Origin: Flavobacteriia bacterium
GTDB taxonomy: Bacteria; Bacteroidota; Bacteroidia; Flavobacteriales_D; Crocinitomicaceae
Assembly: GCA_009925805.1 (NCBI GenBank)
Contig: RFQF01000042.1
Coordinates: 1 to 13,471, forward strand
DNA: 13,471 bases
Reading direction: 5' to 3'
Below the pieces are notes generated by a model that saw only the letters and a list, made by a program, of their open reading frames with translations, made no database searches and was not told where the DNA came from. The position numbers were made by a program, and so were the translations under genes. Shown piece after piece: positions 8,281 through 13,471 of this stretch (position 1 is the first letter of the stretch; each line of letters opens with the position of its first letter).

Positions 8281-8449
8281 TTTCCCCGGTATTTTTGTCG
8301 TATCCGTAGGGGCAATGTTTGCAATTGCTTTTACAACAATAGCCTCTTCTCAAATGATAGGCCTCCGTGAATATGATAAATCCTTCTTCACTCAGGTAAT
8401 AATCATTTTCTGAAAGTTTTGATCTTTGACCAAAATCCGAGAAATCCAT
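8270..8449 (-). CDS. DUF5522 small cysteine-rich protein, 59 aa
   Basis: This small protein matches the DUF5522 pattern: DYYLSEEGFIIFTEAYHL, then RRGYCC (Cys38, Cys39), K-S-N-C (Cys43), KHC (Cys46) and PYGYDK. The CC-x3-C-x2-C cluster with a neighbouring His suggests a metal site (zinc or Fe-S), but the function of the family is unknown. Related short sequences occur in eukaryotes, including, as I recall, the human C1orf53-type protein. The ATG at 8449 is chosen because it gives the usual family length. An in-frame ATG at 8476 would add nine residues, and a TTG at 8515 is less likely. The chosen ATG overlaps the ATG of the PLP enzyme on the other strand within one CATG. The 3' end overlaps the acyltransferase gene by 11 bases. 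Confidence 0.8.
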   Translation of the reverse strand: MDFSDFGQRSKLSENDYYLSEEGFIIFTEAYHLRRGYCCKSNCKHCPYGYDKNTGEIKK

Positions 8450-9338
8450 GTTAAATGCTTCTTGTTTGCCTTCCATTAAAAATAGTAAAATTGAGAAGAT
8501 TCCACCCTTAAACAACGGTGTTCAACAATTGTTTATTTTAAGGGATGATTTAATTCATCCAATAATTTCAGGAAACAAGTGGAGGAAGTTAAAGCAGATT
8601 ATTGAACGGGTAAAAAAGGAAAAAATTTCGGGAATACAAACCTACGGTGGGGCTTATTCCAACCATTTGTTGGCTGTTGCTTGGGTTGCTAAATTATTTC
8701 AAATTCCATGTATTTTGAAGGTGCGAGGCGAGGAATTGAACCCCAATTCGAATGAGGTGTTGCGTCGGTGCCAGGATGATTTTGTCCAAATGGTTTTCTT
8801 ACGTCGGGAGAAATACCGTCAAGAAAAAACCACTTATGGGATGTTGGATAATGGATATTTCAGTATTCCTGAGGGTGGGGCTTGCAAAGAGGGTATTGAA
8901 GGGGTTATGGAAATCGGGCCAAGCTTGATGAATTTTGATGTCATTGCCGTGGCTCAGGGAACGACAACCACCAGTTTAGGAATATTGCTCAGTACCCCAC
9001 CAAGTACCATTCTTTGGGTATTTCCCGTATTAAAAGGGTATTCTTCGCTTGAGGAAATGGAGGCATTGGCGAACAAGTGGGGATATCACGAACAATTTAA
9101 ACAGCAAAAACACCGAATTCAATTATTTTCAGATTACCATTTCGGCGGTTATGGGAAAGGAATTAATGCACTTAATCGTTGCTTAAGTACGTACGATGAA
9201 AAAGGCGAAATACCTCTTGATTCTGTTTACACAGGCAAGGCATTTTACGGTTTTTTACAAGAGTCCGGTAAAATGTTACGAAAACGGAAGATGATTTTTA
9301 TCCATACCGGTGGGTATGTAATAAATCGACTATCCTAA
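8448..9338 (+). CDS. PLP-dependent ACC deaminase / D-cysteine desulfhydrase-like enzyme
   Basis: This 296-residue fold-type II pyridoxal-phosphate enzyme resembles 1-aminocyclopropane-1-carboxylate deaminase and D-cysteine desulfhydrase, which release ammonia (and sulfide) from small amino acids in the cytosol. The N-terminal LPSIKNSKIEKI, RDDLIHPIISGNKWRKLK (Schiff-base Lys44) and TYGGAYSNHL (about 66-75) are the expected substrate and cofactor elements, followed by VRGEELNPN and YFSIPEGGA. The phosphate-binding loop reads GTTTTSLG (Gly171-Gly178) rather than the glycine-rich GTGxT form, so cofactor binding may be unusual. Which substrate is used cannot be told; 'ACC deaminase' is the common annotation, and D-cysteine desulfhydrase activity is at least as likely. 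The ATG at 8448 shares CATG with the divergent DUF5522 gene. GATCTTTG at 8421-8428 is a one-mismatch promoter candidate. The stop overlaps the 3' end of the PorP gene by nine bases. Confidence 0.85.
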   Translation: MLNASCLPSIKNSKIEKIPPLNNGVQQLFILRDDLIHPIISGNKWRKLKQIIERVKKEKISGIQTYGGAYSNHLLAVAWVAKLFQIPCILKVRGEELNPNSNEVLRRCQDDFVQMVFLRREKYRQEKTTYGMLDNGYFSIPEGGACKEGIEGVMEIGPSLMNFDVIAVAQGTTTTSLGILLSTPPSTILWVFPVLKGYSSLEEMEALANKWGYHEQFKQQKHRIQLFSDYHFGGYGKGINALNRCLSTYDEKGEIPLDSVYTGKAFYGFLQESGKMLRKRKMIFIHTGGYVINRLS

Positions 9339-10352
9339 TTTTGTTTTTTTCTTGGAATAGAGATGGGTCGACTTAAAGAAAACTTCCACCGATCCAAGGC
9401 CTTTGTTTGCAGTACTTAATTTTGAAACGCATACATCGGCGGCAATACCGAACCTAAAATTAGATGCTTTGTAATTTAAATTCAAGGTAACCGCATCATT
9501 CCAACGGTAGAAAACCCCATAGTTCATGGTTTTTGTTTTTAAGATATTCGTAATGTCTGAACCATTCATTAAAATATTCTCAAACATCACCCCAAAAATT
9601 ACGTTGCTATTTGGTCCATTCTTGAAGGCCATGAATTGCGGTTGAATACGCAAGTCTTTTCGGTTTGCAGTTAAGTCAACTCCGCCGTTAATTACCAATT
9701 GCCCGTACATTCTTCCACCTGTTTCTGTGAAACTAAACTTAGGTTTATTAACGTGATTAAAGGCTAAACCACCAAAAAACCTGGACTTATTACGAGTGGT
9801 ATACTGATAAAGCATTCCAGAATTTACATTGAATGATGCGTTCGAATTTCTGCTTAAGTTGCTATTGATATAGATTGGATCATTTACTTTCCCGTTATAA
9901 TTCCAGCCAGTCCAGTTCGATTCCCATGAAGGCATGGTTGGGTCATAAGAAAAAAGCACCATACCTGCGGTAGCGCCTACCGTTAATTTTGCGAATTGGT
10001 CTAATTGAATGGAATAGTTAATTGGTAAGTTTACTTCGGTTTGCATCATTTTACTTTCCCCCATAGCCTCGTTAATAGCCGTTAAACCTACACCGAAATG
10101 GTTTTTACTCATGGGGCCATCCGATATTTTAAACTCGGCCACCAAGGTGTTCGTGCGAATTTTTGTTCCTGTCATTGGAAGGTTTTGCATTTTAAACCCT
10201 GTACAGAATCCAAAATCTTCGTAGCCAGTGGCAATAGTGGCAGGATTAAACAACCCTGGTGTTTGATAAAACAAACTTGAGTTGTGCGCATATTGCGCTG
10301 AGGCATATCCAGAAATCGAAACTAATACTATTACGAGTAAAATTTTTGACAT
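9330..10352 (-). CDS. PorP/SprF family type IX secretion system membrane protein
   Basis: This is a 340-residue outer-membrane beta-barrel of the PorP/SprF family. It has a signal peptide (about residues 1-19, cut near YASA/QY). The mature N-terminus, QYAHNSSLFYQTPGLFNPATI, is the family hallmark, with 'NPA' a few residues after a short extended segment. Amphipathic beta strands follow to the end (GVGLTAI, LTVGATAGM, FFGGLAFNHV, FGVMFENIL, FRFGIAADV). Members assist T9SS-dependent export or surface attachment of specific partners, the founding case being SprF for SprB. The gene lies nine bases after the PKD + type B CTD gene on the same strand, so the two are probably co-transcribed and this protein probably serves that substrate. 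The giant surface protein nearby may also use it. Its stop overlaps the stop of the PLP enzyme gene. Confidence 0.9.
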   Translation of the reverse strand: MSKILLVIVLVSISGYASAQYAHNSSLFYQTPGLFNPATIATGYEDFGFCTGFKMQNLPMTGTKIRTNTLVAEFKISDGPMSKNHFGVGLTAINEAMGESKMMQTEVNLPINYSIQLDQFAKLTVGATAGMVLFSYDPTMPSWESNWTGWNYNGKVNDPIYINSNLSRNSNASFNVNSGMLYQYTTRNKSRFFGGLAFNHVNKPKFSFTETGGRMYGQLVINGGVDLTANRKDLRIQPQFMAFKNGPNSNVIFGVMFENILMNGSDITNILKTKTMNYGVFYRWNDAVTLNLNYKASNFRFGIAADVCVSKLSTANKGLGSVEVFFKSTHLYSKKKTKLG

Positions 10353-10361
10353 ACACTTATA

Positions 10362-11318
10362 TTATTTATACAACATCACATTACCATTCAAGGATCCCGT
10401 GAATCCACTAATTAATCGATATTCGAGTCGGTAGGGGAAGTTCCCCACATTCAGTGGCTTATTGTGGAAGGTACCGTCCCAACCTTCTTGAGGGTCGGTA
10501 GTACGAAAGATAAGTTGACCATAGCGGTTAAAAATTTGAAAATTCATAGAAGCTATCGCACCTCCATCACCGTTGAAACCGTTCTTGTAATTGAAGTCTT
10601 TATCAACGTTGGTAACCACGCGTAGCACGTCATTCACACCGTCTCCGTTGGGAGAGAATGCATCAGGAACCGAAATGATTACAGAATCACGAAAACGTAC
10701 ATTTACAAAAACCGTATCTGAAGCTATGCACCCTTGGGGTGAAATGTTATTTAATATGTAGTACGAGTCATAGAATGGGGTAACAATCACGGTGTCACAA
10801 ACTCCTGCAACATCACCGAAACAAAAAACATCATTTCCTCCATTTGGAGTTTGCCAAACTAAGGAATCACCAGCTGCATAACCGCTTGCAACAATAACCG
10901 CTCCCGAAGTGATTTGACCTGTTGGCCACATTCCACCATACATAGAAATTAATGTGTCAGGAATAGGAACACCTCCAATCGTATCGAGCAAGGTAATACT
11001 TATATTAGGTACGGCACCTACGGTTATCTGTTGGCTCGCAGAACTCGTTGCCCCGCTCGCATCGGTTACGGTTAATAACAGGGTATACGTTCCAGCGGTT
11101 GAGAAACAAATCTGGCCGGGTTTCATACCACTGTAAAAGGAAGGGGTTCCGCTTGGAAAGGACCAACTGCTTGACACCACATCGTTCGAAGAATTGTTCT
11201 CGATCGTAATACAGTCACCTTCACAAATTACGTTGTCTGAAACGGTAAAACTAGCGGTTGGTTGAGCTAATCCGATGAAAAGCATGGAAAAAACAGAGAA
11301 AAGTACTACATATTTCAT
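10362..11318 (-). CDS. Secreted PKD-domain protein with type B T9SS sorting domain
   Basis: This 318-residue protein is exported through Sec (signal peptide about 1-18, MKYVVLFSVFSMLFIGLAQ) and then through the T9SS. A PKD domain spans about residues 22-100 (ASFTVSDNVICEGDC, SSSWSFPSG, FSTAGTYTLLLTVTD). An Ig-like middle segment carries GCIASDTVFVNV. A type B CTD starts near residue 216 with VPDAFSPNGDGVND, then FQIFNRYGQLIF, WDG near 280 and NFPYRLEYRL to the end. It is much shorter than the giant surface protein and has no visible enzymatic domain, so it is likely a small cell-surface or filament component. The PorP/SprF-family gene follows after nine bases, a common substrate/partner arrangement. 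On the minus strand TATCTTCG (at 11342-11349) is a one-mismatch match to the -7 promoter consensus with a short leader. The gene may therefore have its own promoter despite lying 57 bases after folP. Confidence 0.9.
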   Translation of the reverse strand: MKYVVLFSVFSMLFIGLAQPTASFTVSDNVICEGDCITIENNSSNDVVSSSWSFPSGTPSFYSGMKPGQICFSTAGTYTLLLTVTDASGATSSASQQITVGAVPNISITLLDTIGGVPIPDTLISMYGGMWPTGQITSGAVIVASGYAAGDSLVWQTPNGGNDVFCFGDVAGVCDTVIVTPFYDSYYILNNISPQGCIASDTVFVNVRFRDSVIISVPDAFSPNGDGVNDVLRVVTNVDKDFNYKNGFNGDGGAIASMNFQIFNRYGQLIFRTTDPQEGWDGTFHNKPLNVGNFPYRLEYRLISGFTGSLNGNVMLYK

Positions 11319-11341
11319 AGAGAAATCTGATTAAAGTTGTA

Positions 11342-11349
11342 CGAAGATA
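11342..11349 (-). promoter_or_regulatory. Weak -7 promoter candidate (TATCTTCG) for the PKD/PorP pair
   Basis: TATCTTCG on the minus strand differs at one position from TAnnTTTG. It lies about 24 bases before the ATG at 11318, in the 57-base gap after folP. The gap holds no hairpin I can see, so read-through from folP is also possible. Confidence 0.25.
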
Positions 11350-11375
11350 ATAAAAAGAAAATGAATCGTAGCAAT

Positions 11376-12245
11376 TCACTCAATTTTCAGTAATTCTAAA
11401 ATTTCATTCGCCGCATCCAAATCGTGCACTCTTAAAAAAGTGGCATTCTTTAAAATGGCATACGTATTAAGAATGGTGGTTCCGTTGAGCGATTTTTCCA
11501 CTGAGGTGTTCAGTTTTTTATGAATCATTGATTTTCTGGAAAATCCATAAAGTAATGGAAAGCCTAATAGTTCGAACATTGAAATATCCCGCACCAATTG
11601 AAAGTTCTCCTCTATGGATTTCGAAAAACCGAAACCAAGGTCCACTATAATATCCTTTACCCCAGCTGCTTTGATGCGATGTAATTGAATGGATAATTCA
11701 AGAATTACTTCCGAAGTGATTTCTTTGTATTCTGTAGGTTCATGAAGGTTGTTGGAAGGTCCTCTCGAATGCACCAACACATAAGGGGCATTAAATTGAG
11801 CGCAAACCTCATAGATTTTTGGATGATTTCTGCCACCTTCCACGTCGTTGATAAGGTCTGCTCCCTTGGATAAGGCATATTGAGCAACCTCAGGAAGGCT
11901 GGTGTCAATGGAAATGTACAACTCAGGAAATTTACGCTTAATCAAATCGATGCACGGATCTAAGCGGTTAATCTGCTCTTCAGCGTTAATGGATACGTAG
12001 CCAGGACGGGTAGAATGGGCACCTAAATCCACAATACGCACCCCTAAGTCCATGCATTTTTGAGCAATCTTTTCCAATTCATCGAGATTCTTTACGCGAC
12101 TTTGGGGGTGAAAGGAGTCAGGAGTAGCGTTGATGACGGCCATAATCATCGGACCATCAAGCGAAAGCAATTTATTACGCAAACGAAGCGTTTGGTTTGA
12201 ACGGAAATGCTTAATTTCAACGCCGAAAAGATTGAAAACACCCAT
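11376..12245 (-). CDS. folP: Dihydropteroate synthase
   Basis: Dihydropteroate synthase condenses 6-hydroxymethyl-7,8-dihydropterin diphosphate with p-aminobenzoate in folate synthesis, in the cytosol; it is the sulfonamide target. The family motifs appear in order: MAVINATPDSFHPQSR (Asn39), VDLGAHSTRPG, ISIDTS, LINDVEGG, VLVHSRG, VDLGFGFSKS-x3-N, GFSRKS and LRVHDLD. The metal, pterin and phosphate ligands I know from the family (Asn, Asp, Asn, Asp, Lys, Arg, His) are all kept. Deviations are DLG in place of the usual DPG and GAHS in place of GGES. The start is set at the ATG at 12245 (289 aa). A longer reading to a TTG at 12290 is rejected because a promoter match at 12269-12276 lies inside that extension and the extra residues look non-native. 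The ATG overlaps that of the divergent DUF1599 gene. Confidence 0.92.
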   Translation of the reverse strand: MGVFNLFGVEIKHFRSNQTLRLRNKLLSLDGPMIMAVINATPDSFHPQSRVKNLDELEKIAQKCMDLGVRIVDLGAHSTRPGYVSINAEEQINRLDPCIDLIKRKFPELYISIDTSLPEVAQYALSKGADLINDVEGGRNHPKIYEVCAQFNAPYVLVHSRGPSNNLHEPTEYKEITSEVILELSIQLHRIKAAGVKDIIVDLGFGFSKSIEENFQLVRDISMFELLGFPLLYGFSRKSMIHKKLNTSVEKSLNGTTILNTYAILKNATFLRVHDLDAANEILELLKIE

Positions 12246-12246
12246 G
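12243..12246. promoter_or_regulatory. Shared CATG: overlapping start codons of folP and the DUF1599 gene
   Basis: The palindrome CATG carries the folP ATG on the minus strand (12245-12243) and the DUF1599 ATG on the plus strand (12244-12246). Each gene's upstream control region must therefore lie inside the other gene's coding sequence. The folP promoter candidate is at 12269-12276. For DUF1599 only weak sites are visible upstream, such as TAATTTCA around 12211-12218. Confidence 0.65.
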
Positions 12247-12783
12247 TCAGATACCTTAGTTGCTTTTACAAATATAACGTCTTTGTGCAAGGAAATTTAT
12301 ATCAATAAATCCAAAGACTATGGTACGGCATGGAGAATTCTAAGGCCTGTAGGGATCGCCGACCAACTGTACATAAAAGCCAACAGAATTAGGACGATTC
12401 AGGAGAACGGTTCCAACCTCGTAGCAGAGGGTATTGAAGGCGAGTTTATGGCGATCGTGAACTATTGTATAATTGGACTTATTCAATTAAACGCCACTCC
12501 TGACCTGCCGTTAGATTTGCGCCTGGAACAATCGGATAGTTTATACGACACCTATATGAATGAGGCCACAGCACTGATGGTGAAAAAAAACCACGATTAC
12601 GGAGAAGCCTGGAGATCGATGCAGGTTGAGTCGCTCACGGACCTGATCCTGATGAAAATATACCGCATCAAACAAATAATTGCCAATAGCGGCAAAACCA
12701 TAGCCTCGGAAGGTATCGATTCGAATTATTATGACATGCTCAACTATTCCGTATTTGCCTTAATTCATTTAGGTGTTAAATAA
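12244..12783 (+). CDS. DUF1599 (nucleotide modification-associated domain 1-like) protein, tandem duplicated
   Basis: This 179-residue, probably all-helical cytosolic protein is built from two DUF1599 units about 93 residues apart. Unit 1 has KSKDYGTAWRILR (Asp25-Tyr26-Gly27, Trp30-Arg31), DQLYIKANRIR and AEGIEGEF-x4-NY. Unit 2 has KNHDYGEAWRSM (Asp118-Tyr119-Gly120, Trp123-Arg124), DLILMKIYRIK and SEGIDSNY-x4-NY. The repeated acidic and basic residues suggest a nucleotide- or metal-binding site, but no activity is established. I recall the domain also being named Nmad1 from phage base-modification contexts. The ATG at 12244 gives the usual family length; the upstream in-frame extension to 12130 is antisense to folP and is rejected. 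The gene is head-to-head with folP and followed after 57 bases by a DoxX/MauE-like gene. This order is, to my knowledge, recurrent in Bacteroidota. Confidence 0.85.
   Translation: MSDTLVAFTNITSLCKEIYINKSKDYGTAWRILRPVGIADQLYIKANRIRTIQENGSNLVAEGIEGEFMAIVNYCIIGLIQLNATPDLPLDLRLEQSDSLYDTYMNEATALMVKKNHDYGEAWRSMQVESLTDLILMKIYRIKQIIANSGKTIASEGIDSNYYDMLNYSVFALIHLGVK
12269..12276 (-). promoter_or_regulatory. folP: Candidate -7 promoter element (TATATTTG) for folP
   Basis: On the minus strand TATATTTG matches TAnnTTTG exactly and gives a leader of roughly 15-20 bases before the ATG at 12245. It lies within codons of the DUF1599 gene on the other strand. It supports 12245, rather than the TTG at 12290, as the folP start. 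Confidence 0.45.
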
Positions 12784-12817
12784 CTGTTAGCTCCTTCAAT
12801 ATTTTTTTTCTGAGTTT

Positions 12818-12825
12818 TACTTTTG
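12818..12825 (+). promoter_or_regulatory. Candidate -7 promoter element (TACTTTTG) for the DoxX/MauE-like gene
   Basis: TACTTTTG matches TAnnTTTG exactly, with a leader of about 10 bases before the ATG at 12841. It sits in the 57-base gap after DUF1599. An eight-T run upstream (12802-12809) has no stem before it, so it is not a convincing terminator. Confidence 0.45.
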
Positions 12826-12840
12826 GAAAAAACAATTTTT

Positions 12841-13471
12841 ATGACAGCATTAAAAAAATTCGGTCCTTGGTCCATTAGAATGTTAATTTCCAGCGTTTTT
12901 TTCCTTTCAGCGATTGCCAAATTGTATCCGAAACCTTCGTATGCATTAACGTATTTTGAGGTGCATCAATTGGAACCCATGGGTATTTCCTTGGAGTTTG
13001 CTGGATATTTATCGCGTATTTTAATCGGGGTAGAATTTGCTATTGGAATCCTCCTCCTGATGCCGTTTTTTGTACGTAAAGTGATTATCCCTATCACGAT
13101 CGGGATGTTGGTCGTATTCATTGGCGAGCTTTTATACGAAATACTCTCCTCAGGAAATCAAGGAAATTGCGGCTGCTTCGGAACCTTAATTGAAATGACC
13201 CCCCTTGAGGCGATCATCAAAAATGCACTTTCTGTAGGGCTTTTAATTGCTTTTTACTTTTTGGATACGACCAAAGAAAAGATTTCTTGGGACTTAAAAT
13301 CACGGGCTTATTTTTCGGGTATTTTAAACGTCTTGATTTTTTCGGTGTTCGCTATTTTCTTAATTGCCCCAATTCGTAGAGAAACATCCAATAATACCGT
13401 GCTTATTCCGAGTAATACGAAGCTGGATACCTTGCAACAATCGGCTATCGACACGAGTAGCCTGGTACAGG
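12841..13471 (+). CDS. DoxX/MauE-like membrane protein (BT_3928-like), 3' end outside window
   Basis: The frame is open from the ATG at 12841 to the window edge (210 codons, no stop), so the protein is truncated here. About five membrane segments are visible, near residues 14-30, 50-71, 75-96, 121-143 and 155-177. The loop GNCGCFG (Cys110-Gly-Cys112-Phe-Gly) after the third segment is the hallmark of the MauE/DoxX-like group and suggests redox-active cysteines facing the periplasm. After the last segment a Ser/Thr/Asn-rich stretch begins (SNNTVLIPSNTKLDT), probably outside the membrane; a further domain may follow beyond the edge. It matches the N-terminal type of the BT_3928-like proteins often found after DUF1599 in Bacteroidota. 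TACTTTTG just upstream suggests its own promoter, though read-through from DUF1599 is also possible. Substrate and partner are unknown. Confidence 0.8.
   Translation, partial: MTALKKFGPWSIRMLISSVFFLSAIAKLYPKPSYALTYFEVHQLEPMGISLEFAGYLSRILIGVEFAIGILLLMPFFVRKVIIPITIGMLVVFIGELLYEILSSGNQGNCGCFGTLIEMTPLEAIIKNALSVGLLIAFYFLDTTKEKISWDLKSRAYFSGILNVLIFSVFAIFLIAPIRRETSNNTVLIPSNTKLDTLQQSAIDTSSLVQ

Noticed and set aside
8450..8515. Longer DUF5522 protein from a TTG at 8515
   Set aside because: The extra 22 residues are antisense to the PLP enzyme and unlike the family; the ATG at 8449 is sufficient, although the ATG at 8476 cannot be fully excluded.
12130..12243. Upstream in-frame extension of the DUF1599 gene (38 residues)
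   Set aside because: It is antisense to folP codons, has a composition unlike the rest of the protein, and would make the protein longer than the usual family length.
12246..12290. Longer N-terminus for folP from the TTG at 12290
   Set aside because: The exact TAnnTTTG promoter match (12269-12276) lies inside this stretch, the extra 15 residues have no family match, and the region is antisense to the DUF1599 start.
12784..12840. Rho-independent terminator after DUF1599 (eight-T run)
   Set aside because: There is no G+C-rich stem before the T run; the sequence is simply A+T-rich.

Overview
The window reads as a gene-dense chromosomal segment of a Bacteroidota bacterium, most likely order Flavobacteriales (Crocinitomicaceae/Cryomorphaceae-like). 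The support is two secreted proteins with type B (gliding-motility-type) type IX secretion C-terminal domains, a PorP/SprF-family partner, a DUF5522 protein, a DUF1599 protein next to folP, and matches to the Bacteroidota promoter motif TAnnTTTG close to several start codons. Codon bias and overall composition agree with this, but the genus cannot be fixed from the sequence alone. No tRNA, rRNA, CRISPR array, insertion sequence or phage gene was seen, and no non-coding stretch exceeds about 60 bases.

Region 1 (1-6446, + strand) is the 3' part of a giant cell-surface protein gene that enters from beyond the left edge. It has about 14 full or partial PKD-like modules of roughly 90 residues, marked by a CSG motif at the start and a VNPxP motif at the end. 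One GGTWSG-type linker module, about nine PKD domains and a type B T9SS sorting domain follow. The reading frame breaks near 2259-2313, exactly where one module is reduced to its last ~20 residues. This is either a real mutation or an assembly collapse in a repeat.

Region 2 (6447-9338) holds four compact housekeeping-type or unknown genes: an unknown membrane-anchored protein (-), a PlsC-like acyltransferase (+), a 59-residue Cys-rich DUF5522 protein (-) and a PLP-dependent ACC deaminase/D-cysteine desulfhydrase-like enzyme (+). Neighbouring genes alternate strand. Their 3' ends abut or overlap, and one pair shares a CATG start.

Region 3 (9330-12245, - strand) reads folP (dihydropteroate synthase), then a secreted PKD + type B CTD protein, then a PorP/SprF-family outer-membrane protein. 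The last two form a likely T9SS substrate/partner pair.

Region 4 (12244-13471, + strand) has a tandem-duplicated DUF1599 protein whose ATG overlaps that of folP, followed by the 5' part of a DoxX/MauE-like membrane protein that runs off the right edge.

The recurring themes are T9SS-dependent surface display (giant adhesin, small PKD protein, PorP) and extreme compaction with divergent genes sharing start codons. I did not find clear evidence for a wholly new system. The best leads are the broken repeat module, the two CATG-sharing divergent pairs, the paired promoters around 7700-7731 and the folP/DUF1599 pairing.
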